A stretch of DNA of 64,000 nt. Origin: Corynebacterium caspium DSM 44850. Its GTDB lineage: Bacteria > Actinomycetota > Actinomycetes > Mycobacteriales > Mycobacteriaceae. The position numbers and the translations under genes were made by a program. This document shows, one piece after another, positions 46,146-56,764 of this stretch (positions within the stretch are counted from its first letter, which is position 1; each line of letters begins with the position of its first letter). The notes beneath the pieces were generated by a model. It worked only from the letters and a program-made list of their open reading frames with translations, was not told the DNA's origin and did not search any database. Where the stretch lies: assembly GCF_030440555.1 (NCBI RefSeq), contig NZ_CP047118.1, forward strand, positions 1,054,001 through 1,118,000. The letters are read 5' to 3'.

Positions 46146-47264
46146 ATGACTGGTTCTCGTCCCACCACCGCTCCCGATTTCCTTTTATCCCGGGCTCACG
46201 GCTCTGTACGTACCCAAGGTGCAGCGGAAACCTTTAGCGACCCAGACCCAGCTATCGCTGCATTAAGGGCTAAAAAAGTCCCGATGATAGTTGGCGCAAT
46301 ACCTTTTGAACGTGGCAAACCAGTGGCCTTAACGGTACCTAAAAAAATAATTCGCGAAGACGGTCCTTTGGAACCACCGGCTTATTATCGCCAAGGCCCA
46401 AAAGCTCAACTTTTTGCACAGTTAGCTAGTTTGGATCCTTCCCCAGAAGAGCATTTAGAGCGAGTAGCAGCAGCAATTCGAACCATGGCTAATACTGATC
46501 TCAAAAAAGTGGTACTAGCACGCGCAGTCGATATTGCTTTTAATCCCCCAGTTGATCCTCTGTTATTAGGTGCCCGTTTAATTGACAGATCTTATAATCG
46601 CGACGGATTTATTGCGGATCTAAGCCCCGCTGGTGAGCAATATCACGGAGTAATATTTGTAGGCTCCTCCCCAGAGGTATTGATTAAAAAACAAGGTTCC
46701 ACAATTAGTGCTTTTCCCTTGGCTGGCACCGCTGCCAGGGAGAAAAACCCAGCTGCTGATGCCACGGCTGCACAACAGCTCTTACGCTCAGCAAAAGACC
46801 TGCATGAGCACAGTTATGTGGTGGAGCATTTGCGGGAAATATTAAGCCCTTTATGTGCCAATTTAGATATTCCGGCAAAACCGCAATTAATGCGCACTAA
46901 TGAACTGTGGCATTTAGCTACCCCCATTGTGGGTACACTTCGTGATTCCAGCCTCACGGCTTTGGAATTAGCTATAGCTGTGCACCCCACGCCTGCTATT
47001 TGTGGAACTCCTACAGATATGGCTGAAGGCTTAATTTTGACTGCCGAATCAGATCGTGGTTTTTATGCAGGAGCAGTGGGCTGGGCAGATGATAATGGCG
47101 ACGGCGAGTTCATGGTGGCCATCCGTTGTGCAGCAGTAGCTGCCGATGGCTCCACAGCGCGCGCTTGGGCCGGCGGTGGCCTGGTAGCAGAATCTGATCC
47201 CTACGCAGAGCTTGCTGAAACCACCGCCAAGCTACGCACCATCATGAATACCCTCGGACTCTAG
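46146..47264 (+). CDS. Isochorismate synthase
   Basis: A 372-residue chorismate-utilising enzyme of the MenF/EntC type. The chorismate-binding C-terminal part shows KVVLARAVDI, the TISAFPLAGTAARE stretch, HPTPAICGTP and the Mg-binding ESDRGFYAGAVGW...; the catalytic Lys of MenF-type enzymes fits the LKKVVLARA segment. It would supply isochorismate for menaquinone, the corynebacterial quinone. ATG 46146 is divergent from gltX across 45 bp. Confidence 0.88.
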   Translation: MTGSRPTTAPDFLLSRAHGSVRTQGAAETFSDPDPAIAALRAKKVPMIVGAIPFERGKPVALTVPKKIIREDGPLEPPAYYRQGPKAQLFAQLASLDPSPEEHLERVAAAIRTMANTDLKKVVLARAVDIAFNPPVDPLLLGARLIDRSYNRDGFIADLSPAGEQYHGVIFVGSSPEVLIKKQGSTISAFPLAGTAAREKNPAADATAAQQLLRSAKDLHEHSYVVEHLREILSPLCANLDIPAKPQLMRTNELWHLATPIVGTLRDSSLTALELAIAVHPTPAICGTPTDMAEGLILTAESDRGFYAGAVGWADDNGDGEFMVAIRCAAVAADGSTARAWAGGGLVAESDPYAELAETTAKLRTIMNTLGL

Positions 47265-47268
47265 TGCT

Positions 47269-48027
47269 CTAGGAAACTTTAAATTCCAGGCTTCCTAGGC
47301 CGCTTAGCTCTATAGTGAAGGCTTCTCCAGCGTGCAGCGCAATACTGTCTGAACTCATGGGGATATAAATGATATCGCCTGGTAGCAAGGTTATTCCTGC
47401 CGAGGCTTGGGAAATAGCTGAGCTTAATTGTGCTTCTAAATTGCTTAATTCCACCGTGAAGATAGTTTCTGGGTGGTTATTAGCTCCATCTTTAGACTGG
47501 CGTTGCACAGTAAGTAGCAGGTCTGCGGCAGCGTCTGCAGCTAGCTGTGATTCGGTGGGATCAAAAGAGCTATCAATCCAAGGACCTAATGGGCAAAAGG
47601 TATCTAAACTAGCGGCGTGAGTTTTATGGTTGGAATCTGGGGCCAAATTTGGGGCGAATACATCAGCTAATAAACTAAAGCCGATTACGGCTTCCCGCCA
47701 TCTAGCAGGGGCAACATCTTTGCAAGGCTTGGCAATTACCATCGCTAAGCCTGGCAACATTTCGACATCGCCGGCAAAGGCTGGCACGCGCACGGCAGCC
47801 TGTGGCCCAATGACTGCAGTTGGAGGTTTAAAAGTCCATCCATTCTTAGTTATCCCAATGATTTTGCTGGGCAGCATCGGAGCTAAGAGGCGGTAATCTG
47901 CTGGGGCAAATTCTTGGCCAGTATAAACCGGTGCAGTAAACGGAGTGGCTTCTAATTGGCGAGCCTTATCGGCTTCCATAGTGGCAAAAAACATGCCCGA
48001 AGGCGTGGCAATCCTGACAAAACGCAT
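47269..48027 (-). CDS. FAH-family protein with erased active site (odx-position homologue)
   Basis: Fumarylacetoacetate-hydrolase fold of 252 residues, ATG 48027 (MRFVRIATPSGMFF); TACGAT 7 nt upstream suggests a leaderless mRNA. In C. glutamicum the FAH gene at this place (between leuB and gltX) encodes oxaloacetate decarboxylase Odx. Here the scaffold is kept (LLAPMLPSK, KPPTAVIGP, LDTFCPLGPWI, LLPGDII), but catalytic features are gone. The GxNYxxH loop is deleted to ITKNGWTFKPP. The metal-binding ExE of EGELAVVI reads LPGLAMVI. NDVxxRD reads ADVFAPN. The GSP loop reads IPMSS. The frame is intact, so this is probably a non-enzymatic or repurposed protein, not a frameshifted pseudogene. Confidence 0.8.
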   Translation of the reverse strand: MRFVRIATPSGMFFATMEADKARQLEATPFTAPVYTGQEFAPADYRLLAPMLPSKIIGITKNGWTFKPPTAVIGPQAAVRVPAFAGDVEMLPGLAMVIAKPCKDVAPARWREAVIGFSLLADVFAPNLAPDSNHKTHAASLDTFCPLGPWIDSSFDPTESQLAADAAADLLLTVQRQSKDGANNHPETIFTVELSNLEAQLSSAISQASAGITLLPGDIIYIPMSSDSIALHAGEAFTIELSGLGSLEFKVS

Positions 48028-48118
48028 AGTGCTTATCGTACAGACTTCCCCGATGGGCAAAATATCCCACCGGATGAAATACTGCGAACCCCAGATCAGG
48101 AGGCCAAATTAAGGCAGC

Positions 48119-49132
48119 TTATAATAACGCTACGATACGGTCTCCTACTTCCGTGGTTCTTATCGGCGTATCGCCTCTATTAGAGATATCTGCAGCCACT
48201 GCTGCTTCAAGTTTTTCAGCATTGCGATCATCCCCAAGATGCCTTAGCAATAAGGCCACCGAAAGAATTGCCGCAGTAGGATCAGCAATACCCTGACCAG
48301 CAATATCAGGAGCAGAACCGTGGACAGGTTCAAACATGGAAGGATTCTGACCAGAGGCATCTATATTTCCAGAGGCCGCCAAACCAATTCCCCCAGTGAC
48401 TGCCCCGGCTAAATCGGTGATGATATCGCCAAAGAGGTTATCGGTAACAATTACGTCATATCGTCCTGGATCAGTAACCATATAAATAGTTGCGGCATCA
48501 ATATGGTTATAATCCACCTGCACCTCTGGAAACTCAGCAGCTACTTCTGCCACAGTGCGCTGCCACAGGCTGCCGGCATTAACTAAAACATTGATCTTAT
48601 GGATCAAAGTAAGTTTTTTATTACGTGCCTGTGCGCGAGAAAACGCATCTCTAACCACACGTTCTACCCCAAAGCGGGTATTTTGCGAAACCTCTGAAGC
48701 TACCTCGTGTGCAGTACCCTCGCGCAATACCCCACCATTACCGCAGTACAGGCCTTCAGTTCCTTCGCGAACCACTACAAAATCTATCTCCCCTGGATTA
48801 GCCAGTGGCGAAGCTGAGGTGGGATAAAGCTTGGAGGGACGCAAATTAATATGATGATCCAAAGCAAAGCGCAATTTGAGCAGCAAGCCGCGCTCTAGTA
48901 CTCCTGGAGGCACGCTCCCTGGGGCCCCGATTGCCCCTAATAAGATGGCGTCGTGTTCTTTAAGTGCAGCTAAATCAGCCTCAGTGAGAAGTTCGCCAGT
49001 GCGCAGATAGCGACTGGCCCCGAGATCAAATTCCGTAGTTTCCACATCACTGCGAAGAACCTTGAGCACCTTTATTGCTTCGGCGGTTACCTCGGGGCCA
49101 ATGCCATCGCCGCCTATTACTGCGAGTTTCAT
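48119..49132 (-). CDS. leuB: 3-isopropylmalate dehydrogenase
   Basis: Third step of leucine synthesis, NAD-dependent oxidative decarboxylation. 337 residues from ATG 49132 ([15 protein letters not shown]). [15 protein letters not shown], the [12 protein letters not shown] metal-binding segment and [13 protein letters not shown] are present. Upstream are two TAGTGGG direct repeats (49146-49174) that probably bind LtbR. Confidence 0.97.
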   Translation of the reverse strand: MKLAVIGGDGIGPEVTAEAIKVLKVLRSDVETTEFDLGASRYLRTGELLTEADLAALKEHDAILLGAIGAPGSVPPGVLERGLLLKLRFALDHHINLRPSKLYPTSASPLANPGEIDFVVVREGTEGLYCGNGGVLREGTAHEVASEVSQNTRFGVERVVRDAFSRAQARNKKLTLIHKINVLVNAGSLWQRTVAEVAAEFPEVQVDYNHIDAATIYMVTDPGRYDVIVTDNLFGDIITDLAGAVTGGIGLAASGNIDASGQNPSMFEPVHGSAPDIAGQGIADPTAAILSVALLLRHLGDDRNAEKLEAAVAADISNRGDTPIRTTEVGDRIVALL

Positions 49133-49145
49133 TCCCAGGGTTCCT

Positions 49146-49174
49146 TCCCACTAGACGATATTAGGAACCCACTA
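49146..49174 (-). promoter_or_regulatory. Paired TAGTGGG repeats upstream of leuB (candidate LtbR operator)
   Basis: Seen on the minus strand: TAGTGGGT (49167-49174) and TAGTGGGA (49146-49153), direct repeats 21 bp apart, two helical turns. They lie 14-42 bp upstream of the leuB start. A related pair lies before leuC. The link to LtbR relies on my memory of the C. glutamicum motif. Confidence 0.55.
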
Positions 49175-49181
49175 TACGGGA

Positions 49182-50768
49182 TTAGTTGAAGTTTACCTGT
49201 ACTGCCGCCGCATCAAGGCCAGTTTCAATAAGGCGCAGCAAAGTTTCATCAATTACTTGATCCACTCGCAAAATAAGGAAAGCACCTATACCATCTTGTG
49301 ACTGGGTAAGGGCAGCAGCTTCAATATTTATGCCCTGCGCACCGAGCAAATTTCCCACTGTGCCCAAAGCGCCAGGCATATCGGTGTACTGCAAAAAGAG
49401 CATATGGCCTTCGGCACGAATATCTACCCCACGACCATCAATGCGCACAATCTTTTCCATGCGCTCTAGCCCTGAAAGCGTGCCAATTAGGGAAACCATT
49501 TCTCCATCGGCGCCAATTACGCGAACTTCCAAAACTGAACGGTGGCTCTTTGATTCACTCTTCGTGGAGAGTTTAAGGCTCACTCCCCGATCTTCAGCCA
49601 AGCGTGGGGCATTGACAAAAGTTACGGGATCTTGGGTAAGCCCAGAAAATAAGCCTCTTAATGCCGAAAGGCCTAAGCCTTCTAGGCTTTCAGTAGATAG
49701 CTCTCCGCGCGCTTCCACGACCACAGTATCTGCAGCCCCATTTAGGATTTTGCCTGCTAGAAGGCCAAGTTTGCGAGCTAGCGGCATCCAAGCAGCTACT
49801 TCTTCTCCGACATATCCTCCGGAAACATTTACTGCATCTGGCACAAATTCCCCGGCCAAAGCTTTAAGAACTGAATCGGCAACATCGGTACCGGCCCGAT
49901 CTTGAGCTTGTTCAGTAGAAGCTCCCAAGTGTGGGGTTACTACTACTTCAGGAAGGGCAAATAAGGGAGATTCAGTGCAAGGTTCTGAAGCAAAAACATC
50001 GAATCCAGCCCCCCGGATAGGACCATTTTTAATGGCTTCTACTAGCGCTTGTTCATCTACAAGGCCTCCTCTAGCTGCATTAATAATAATTTGGCCAGGC
50101 TTAGCTTTAGCTAAGAGTTCTGCATTAAACATGCCGCTAGTCTCAGGAGTTTTGGGCAGGTGGATAGTTACAAAATCTGCCTCTGCCATCAAAGTTTCAA
50201 GACTAACTAGCTCTACTCCTAGCTGTGCCGCACGGGCAGGATTAGCATAAGGATCAAAAGCTAGAATCTTTTTTACTTCAAAAGAAGCTAGTCGCTTAGC
50301 GAAAAGCTGCCCAATATGGCCAAATCCCACCACCCCGATGGTGCTCCCAAAAATTTCCACTCCATTAAATGCCGAACGCTTCCACTGAGCTTGCCGCAAA
50401 GTGGCATCAGCTGCAGGAATTTGGCGAGCCGTAGCCAAGAGCAAAGCGATGGCATGTTCGCAGGCAGAATGAATATTTGAGGTAGGCGCATTGGCTACCA
50501 TGACACCACGTTCAGTAGCTGCCGGGATATCTACGTTATCAAGGCCTACGCCGGCGCGTCCCACAATCTTTAGCTTCGGTGCAGCTGCAAGCACCTCCTC
50601 ATCCACAGTGGTAGCAGAACGCACCAAGAGGGCATCAGCTTCAGCAACTGCAGCTAGCAATTCAGGACGGTTGGGTCCATCTACCCAGCGCACTTCAACG
50701 GAATCCCCCAGGGCGTCCACTGTTGATTGGGCCAATTTGTCTGCAATGAGCACAACAGGTCGGTTCAC
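49182..50768 (-). CDS. serA: D-3-phosphoglycerate dehydrogenase
   Basis: First step of serine synthesis. 528 residues, the long actinobacterial form: catalytic/Rossmann domains (1-310; GSTIGVVGFGHIGQLFAKRL binds NAD, NAARGGLVDEQAL and a later HLGAS give the catalytic His), an intervening domain (about 320-450), and a C-terminal ACT domain (about 455-528) that normally senses serine. It starts at GTG 50768; GAGGAG lies 12 nt upstream. Confidence 0.97.
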   Translation of the reverse strand: MNRPVVLIADKLAQSTVDALGDSVEVRWVDGPNRPELLAAVAEADALLVRSATTVDEEVLAAAPKLKIVGRAGVGLDNVDIPAATERGVMVANAPTSNIHSACEHAIALLLATARQIPAADATLRQAQWKRSAFNGVEIFGSTIGVVGFGHIGQLFAKRLASFEVKKILAFDPYANPARAAQLGVELVSLETLMAEADFVTIHLPKTPETSGMFNAELLAKAKPGQIIINAARGGLVDEQALVEAIKNGPIRGAGFDVFASEPCTESPLFALPEVVVTPHLGASTEQAQDRAGTDVADSVLKALAGEFVPDAVNVSGGYVGEEVAAWMPLARKLGLLAGKILNGAADTVVVEARGELSTESLEGLGLSALRGLFSGLTQDPVTFVNAPRLAEDRGVSLKLSTKSESKSHRSVLEVRVIGADGEMVSLIGTLSGLERMEKIVRIDGRGVDIRAEGHMLFLQYTDMPGALGTVGNLLGAQGINIEAAALTQSQDGIGAFLILRVDQVIDETLLRLIETGLDAAAVQVNFN

Positions 50769-50913
50769 GATTCTAGGGTTCTCCTCGGAATGGAAATCTT
50801 GCTCAGGGATGTGTTTTCTTCAGCTTTTTTAAAAGAAGTGAAGATATCGCTGAGTTTAACCACAGCTCCCATTTAAGGCGATAAATGCGGAAATGAATAC
50901 CCCTTTATTGGTA

Positions 50914-52629
50914 CTACTGATAAGAAATAAACCATGGTCGTGGAGAAATACCGAAGCTTTCCTCTGGGCCAAACATTGGCATATCTTCTTTAGTAAAGTT
51001 TTTCCAAGCCATAAACCAATTAGGGCTTAGACCAGCACGAATAGCATTCCATGTATCGAGTTTTTGGCTCGGAGTACCGTGCCCGTCAACATGCAATACA
51101 AAAGCTAGCTCTGGAATATCAGTATTTATTTGATCTCTATCGCGCAGCATTTGTAATTGGAATTGATGCACAATAAATAACTTCTGTGGCAGCTTATTTT
51201 CCGCAGTTAACTTAGCTAACCAGGTGGCTACTTCATTAATCTCAGCAGCTTCAGCACTGCCTACTCTTTGCAAAGGTTTTTCTTCTGGACCAATATTCCA
51301 CTCGGGATCCAAAGCCAATCCCACATTAGGATTTTTGAGAAGTTCTGCATAGCGCTTGGCCTGATTAATAAAGCTTTCTCGACCCGGCTGTAAATCTAGA
51401 ACTGCATAACCACCAGCTGTAGTTATCGCCTCAATATAGGGCTGTAAATCAGCAGGATCAGTGTAATTAGTATATTTTTGCTCCGGCCCTGGCTGGCTAG
51501 CTGCCACGGTGGTAATAATTTCAAAAGCCGGCATTAGGGTTTGTTCAGTTTCCAGCGGGCTAAATTGTGAAATTATTTCCTTGGTATATTCCACGGCGGC
51601 AGCAGGAGGCATCGAACCTAAAAGCCCTAGAGCTGGTCCTGATGGATGCCCATAAAGGGCAATCATGCGTCGGCCTGGAAATACTAACTGCCCACCGCCA
51701 TTAATTTCTTTTTCAGTGTTCTCACTTAAAGTAATGGCTTGGATAAGGTGCTCAGCAGTTCCAAATGCACTGCCTAAAGCAATTAGTGGTTTATTTGCCA
51801 GTCCAGTGACCATAAGGCGGGTTTCCTCATTCCAGCGCGGATCAGGATAGTCCATAAACCGCAATGGCGCCCCAAAGGCTTTGGCATTAGCAATATCCAT
51901 AATGGAACTTTGCGGGCTAGCAATAACAATTGGGGCAGTCCCGCCATCACGCACACTAGCTACGGTGATGCTGCCTTCTAGCTGAAGTTTTTCCCCATCT
52001 GTTAAACCATAGGGAAGTTTTTCCCAACTAGCGCTTAGTTCCGCCGGGTTTTTGGGATCAAGCTTGCTTATGGCTTTAGCTAGCTCGGAAGGGTTTTCCA
52101 CTGTTACTTTATCGAAACTAAGACTAGTTAAGTCACTTAGTGCGTTAGCTGAGCCGTTATCTCGGATAATCTCAATTTCAGTATGGGATAAAGTTTTGGG
52201 AAGTTGAACTTTGCCAACTAGCAAAATTTTGCGAACCCCTAAACGCTGAACTTCATTTTCAATCTCAGACTGGGTTTCTGGAGACCACTTCAGGGCTGGA
52301 GCATAGGCCACCACGGCTAACGAAGCCCCGCGCAACTGCTCAGCCACTGAGGATCCAGTAACTATGAGAATGTCTGATTTATCAAAAAATAGCTGCGCAG
52401 TTTGTACTCCAGAGCCACTATCATTGGCTAAAACTTGGGGTTTATCGCCAAAGCCAGGATCTACAGTACGTAGCGTATTTTCACTACGGGCTTTATCTTT
52501 TTTATTCCGCTCTTTAACTATTTGGAAATCTTTTTCCTGCTGCTCGGCAGAGTTTGTACCGCAAGCTAGCGCTAAAGAGCTCAGCAAAGTTACTCCGGTA
52601 AAGGCCGCAATTATTTTCCACTTAGCCAC
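50914..52629 (-). CDS. Large surface lipoprotein of unknown function
   Basis: Not assigned to a named family. 571 residues from GTG 52629. The signal peptide ends in lipobox LALAC (Cys23), then comes a charged linker. Residues about 75-150 (DILIVTGSSVAEQLRG, LGVRKILLVGKV) resemble cell-wall-binding repeat 2 modules. The C-terminal half (about 340-571; GGYAVLDLQPGRESF, VGLALDPEWNIG, FVLHVDGHG) has the alternating pattern and acidic strand ends of a TIM-barrel hydrolase. The fold calls are inferences. Its start shares one base with the stop of the DUF262 gene, so the two are translated together. Confidence 0.7.
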   Translation of the reverse strand: MAKWKIIAAFTGVTLLSSLALACGTNSAEQQEKDFQIVKERNKKDKARSENTLRTVDPGFGDKPQVLANDSGSGVQTAQLFFDKSDILIVTGSSVAEQLRGASLAVVAYAPALKWSPETQSEIENEVQRLGVRKILLVGKVQLPKTLSHTEIEIIRDNGSANALSDLTSLSFDKVTVENPSELAKAISKLDPKNPAELSASWEKLPYGLTDGEKLQLEGSITVASVRDGGTAPIVIASPQSSIMDIANAKAFGAPLRFMDYPDPRWNEETRLMVTGLANKPLIALGSAFGTAEHLIQAITLSENTEKEINGGGQLVFPGRRMIALYGHPSGPALGLLGSMPPAAAVEYTKEIISQFSPLETEQTLMPAFEIITTVAASQPGPEQKYTNYTDPADLQPYIEAITTAGGYAVLDLQPGRESFINQAKRYAELLKNPNVGLALDPEWNIGPEEKPLQRVGSAEAAEINEVATWLAKLTAENKLPQKLFIVHQFQLQMLRDRDQINTDIPELAFVLHVDGHGTPSQKLDTWNAIRAGLSPNWFMAWKNFTKEDMPMFGPEESFGISPRPWFISYQ

Positions 52630-54350
52630 TATTTATCCATATCTTTTCTAGGTGGCGTCGGTGCCATAGCTTTGTGTATTAGGGAAACTAAGCGCTGCTG
52701 CCTATCGGCAAAAAATAAATCTGCTTCCCCGCGATGCAAGAGTTCTGGATCCAGGTAGTGCGTGGCTAAAGCATTATCAAATTCGAGGTCATCCATTAAG
52801 GATTTTGACTGCACCCGATGCAAGTACCGCACCGGACCATAAGCATCAATCATTACCTCAACGCGTTTACTCATAGGCGTGCGATTTAGCACAGAATTAG
52901 CAAATTGTGGATCTACCTCATTTTTCTCACAATATTCTGGTGGGAAAATAGTTGCAAAAGTAGGCAGCAAATGGGACAAATTGGGTTTTTCAAATTTCAG
53001 TCCAGTACGCCATTCTTTAGCACCAAAGGTCATTAGCAAAGCATAAACACCCCGGAAAAATCCGGTTTCCGGGCCGGCAGTTAGTAGCCGGGAGGGATCC
53101 AAATGGGCTTCTACTACCGTTGCTGGCAATGGCGCATTAGCATCGCAAATCCAAGCTATAACCTGGGAAACATCATGGGCCATGCGATTACGCACATCAG
53201 CAGAACCATATAGCTCCCCAAAAATACCCGACCAGAACCACCGATCTAGCTTCTCCCAGGTGCTGCGCTTTGAAAGCAGCTCTGGATCTTCCGAAAGCAC
53301 CCCAATAATTACTGCCAAAGGAACAACTTGGGCACTATAAGGGACATCTTCTGCAACCATTATGGAATTGCGCATGAGGTATTCCCCAGTTTCGCGCAGG
53401 GTAACCCGAATAATATTAGAAGCAGAAATATAATCTTCGATGCTGAGCTTTAAAATATCTTCGCGGTTTCCAGCAGCCTGGCCTTTTTTCATAGTGGCTA
53501 GCAGACATACCGCGGTGAGGAAATCAGTTGGACTGAGCTGGGAAAGCGCCGGATATTTTGCAATATAGTTTTGGGTCTTTTCCCAATCGCCGCGTAGTGA
53601 GAAATCTGGATCTTGGCGAGCATAAATAGCAGTTAAGAGATCCATAACATCCATGGCCATACCTGCTCGATTAGCAGAAGCAAATATTGACCCAACCCCA
53701 GCACTGGCCGTGGCTCGAGAAATCCGAATTACCGGGATTTTATAAGCCGAAAGCGGCCGAACTACTTCACTAAAGAAATCTTTTACCGCATTGCGCAATT
53801 CTGGGGCAGCCCCATCTACTAGCTCAAATAGGCGATCTGTTACCCCCACATCTAAAAGATCAGCTACTGGGATGCATTCTGCACTTAGTTCGGTAGGAGC
53901 AAAATGTGAACGAACCTCCCCATTTTCGTTGACCGCAAATACGGCCTCATCTGGGACTACACTGTGCCCGACCGCGCGGCGCATATCCACATAAAAGCGC
54001 CGATATACTTCATTGCCACGGAAATCTAGACAGCGCACTACGCCGTCGTCTCGCATGGTGTGATAAAGAGCAGTAAGGCGTTGTTGCCCGTCTAGAAGCA
54101 ACATGCCAGGATCAACATGATGATCTGGAGCTCCGCCTATCGGGCTGGGTTGGAAACGCATTTCGGTGCCACGGGTATCTAGGGCCATTAAGCAACCCAC
54201 AGGGTAACCGCGCAAAACTGTGAGAATTAAGGCTCTAATAGAGTCAACATCCCATAAATAATCTCGCTGGAAATCTGGCAACTGTAAGTCGCCACGATCA
54301 ATGCGTTCGAAGAGGTCGTTGAGGCTATAACTCGGTGTGGAAAATCCCAT
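52629..54350 (-). CDS. DUF262 (GmrS-like) protein, solitary
   Basis: 573 residues. The N-terminal DUF262 domain (ParB/sulfiredoxin-like fold, about 1-250) has the family motifs LPDFQRDYLWDVDSIRAL (near 23) and LLLDGQQRLTALYH (near 85), where DGQQR is the nucleotide-hydrolysis motif of GmrS-type proteins. The C-terminal part (about 250-573) is mostly helical, with no DUF1524 HNH nuclease motif seen. Known: DUF262 proteins with DUF1524 partners are type IV restriction and phage-defence enzymes. No such partner is adjacent. It lies 22 nt after the Zn exporter gene and overlaps the lipoprotein start by one base. Confidence 0.85.
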   Translation of the reverse strand: MGFSTPSYSLNDLFERIDRGDLQLPDFQRDYLWDVDSIRALILTVLRGYPVGCLMALDTRGTEMRFQPSPIGGAPDHHVDPGMLLLDGQQRLTALYHTMRDDGVVRCLDFRGNEVYRRFYVDMRRAVGHSVVPDEAVFAVNENGEVRSHFAPTELSAECIPVADLLDVGVTDRLFELVDGAAPELRNAVKDFFSEVVRPLSAYKIPVIRISRATASAGVGSIFASANRAGMAMDVMDLLTAIYARQDPDFSLRGDWEKTQNYIAKYPALSQLSPTDFLTAVCLLATMKKGQAAGNREDILKLSIEDYISASNIIRVTLRETGEYLMRNSIMVAEDVPYSAQVVPLAVIIGVLSEDPELLSKRSTWEKLDRWFWSGIFGELYGSADVRNRMAHDVSQVIAWICDANAPLPATVVEAHLDPSRLLTAGPETGFFRGVYALLMTFGAKEWRTGLKFEKPNLSHLLPTFATIFPPEYCEKNEVDPQFANSVLNRTPMSKRVEVMIDAYGPVRYLHRVQSKSLMDDLEFDNALATHYLDPELLHRGEADLFFADRQQRLVSLIHKAMAPTPPRKDMDK

Positions 54351-54372
54351 GGTGTCTTAGTTTAGGAGGTTT

Positions 54373-55452
54373 CTAACAAACTTGTTCATGTGCATCATGA
54401 CCAGGCCTTTCCAACTGGATTGTGGAGTGGGTAATATTCCACTTTTCCAACTTGGCTTGTGCCCGATCCAAGATGGTGCAATCCCCTACTCGGTTAGCAT
54501 CAACTACTAAATGGGCAGTAGCTAAAAGGGTAGCTCCATCAGTTGTCCAAATATGAAGATCATGGACCGCATGGACTTCTGGCAGCTCAGCTAAGGCTTT
54601 TTCGATAGCCTTAGTATCCACAGAGCCTGGCGCGCGCTCTAATAGTACGCCCACCGAGGTAAATAACAATTTCAGCGAACGCGGCAAAACAAGTGCGGCA
54701 ATTACCAAAGAGGCAATAGTATCGGCTGCGATCCACCCCGTGAAATAAATGATAAAACCGGCAATAATTACAGCTACTGAGCCCAACATATCGGAGAGCA
54801 CGTGTAGATAGGCACCGCGCATATTAAGGCTGTCATTTTGGCGCTTGACCAAAATCAGAGCCGAAATACCATTGGCAATAAAACCAATTATAGCCACGGT
54901 GATCATCATGAAGGTATCAATTTCTTCAGTACCACCCAGCCGGCTTAAAGCCTCAATAACAATCCACACCGAAATTATTGAAACCGTGGCCGCATTAATC
55001 GCAGCAGCTAAAACCTCTACCCGACGGAATCCAAAGGTGGCATGCGAAGTAGCTTCCCTACGTCCAATTAGCATGGCCAATAAGGCAATAATTAAGCCCG
55101 TGGAGTCAGATAGCATATGCATCGCATCAGATAGCAATGCCAAAGAGCCAGATAGTAAACCAGCTATTAATTCGGCGAAAAAGATGGTGCCAGTTAGCAC
55201 GATCACCGTTAAAAGTGACTTCAAAGATTGCGGGGCATGAGAATGTACTAAACCGTGATCGTGATTGTGATCGTGGTCATGACCGTGGCCGTGGCCGTGG
55301 CCAGGTGCAGGTCCAGGACTGCGTACAGGGCTGCGTTCAGAGCTGTGAACATTACTACGTGTGCGGGCTGGACGCGGATTAGCTGAGCTGGATAACTTCG
55401 GTGAAGTTCGCGGACTACGTGAGCTTCTTGGGGGGCGCGGCGTGGATTTCAT
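54373..55452 (-). CDS. Cation diffusion facilitator (Zn/Cd/Co exporter)
   Basis: CDF-family metal/proton antiporter. From ATG 55452 it has 359 residues. A basic Ser/Pro/Arg-rich head (1-50) and a His-rich metal-binding segment (about 51-75, alternating HGHGHD-type repeats) precede six membrane spans. The metal sites in spans 2 and 5 are visible (ALLSDAMHMLSDS and YLHVLSDMLGS), as is the C-terminal cytoplasmic domain with VHDLHIWTTDG. An in-frame TTG at 55461 could also start it. It is the first gene of a unit with DUF262 and the lipoprotein. Confidence 0.92.
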   Translation of the reverse strand: MKSTPRPPRSSRSPRTSPKLSSSANPRPARTRSNVHSSERSPVRSPGPAPGHGHGHGHDHDHNHDHGLVHSHAPQSLKSLLTVIVLTGTIFFAELIAGLLSGSLALLSDAMHMLSDSTGLIIALLAMLIGRREATSHATFGFRRVEVLAAAINAATVSIISVWIVIEALSRLGGTEEIDTFMMITVAIIGFIANGISALILVKRQNDSLNMRGAYLHVLSDMLGSVAVIIAGFIIYFTGWIAADTIASLVIAALVLPRSLKLLFTSVGVLLERAPGSVDTKAIEKALAELPEVHAVHDLHIWTTDGATLLATAHLVVDANRVGDCTILDRAQAKLEKWNITHSTIQLERPGHDAHEQVC

Positions 55453-55575
55453 AAAATTCAATCTACACTAAAAATCCGTTATTGAACCCATAATGAAAAT
55501 GAAAATTGGGTTTACTTAAGTATAAAAATGGCCCTGAAATGCCTAAACATAGTCAAAAATGCGCTAGAACGTGAA

Positions 55576-55611
55576 CTGGCCTTCCTCCCTAAGACAGGGG
55601 AAGAAGGCCAG
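55576..55611 (-). terminator. Terminator of ilvBNC
   Basis: Seen: CTGGCCTTC-CTCCC (55576-55589) pairs with GGGGAAGAAGGCCAG (55597-55611), about 14 pairs with one irregularity. It lies 24 nt past the ilvC stop. The U-run on the minus strand is weak. Confidence 0.7.
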
Positions 55612-55634
55612 CTTTTAGCTATTTCTAAAAAGTT

Positions 55635-56662
<1,028 letters not shown>

Positions 56663-56764
56663 CCTTTCAATAGATATTTAGATAAAAAATTTCGTTGCTG
56701 TTGCAGTAGTGCGGTACTGGGTAGTCAATGGTGTTCGACAGCTCCAGAGCTGCACCGGTAATTA

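Noticed and set aside
55240..55320. Repetitive GTG-GCC-GTG tract, possible tandem DNA repeat
   Set aside because: It is simply the coding sequence for the His-Gly-Asp metal-binding segment of the CDF exporter.
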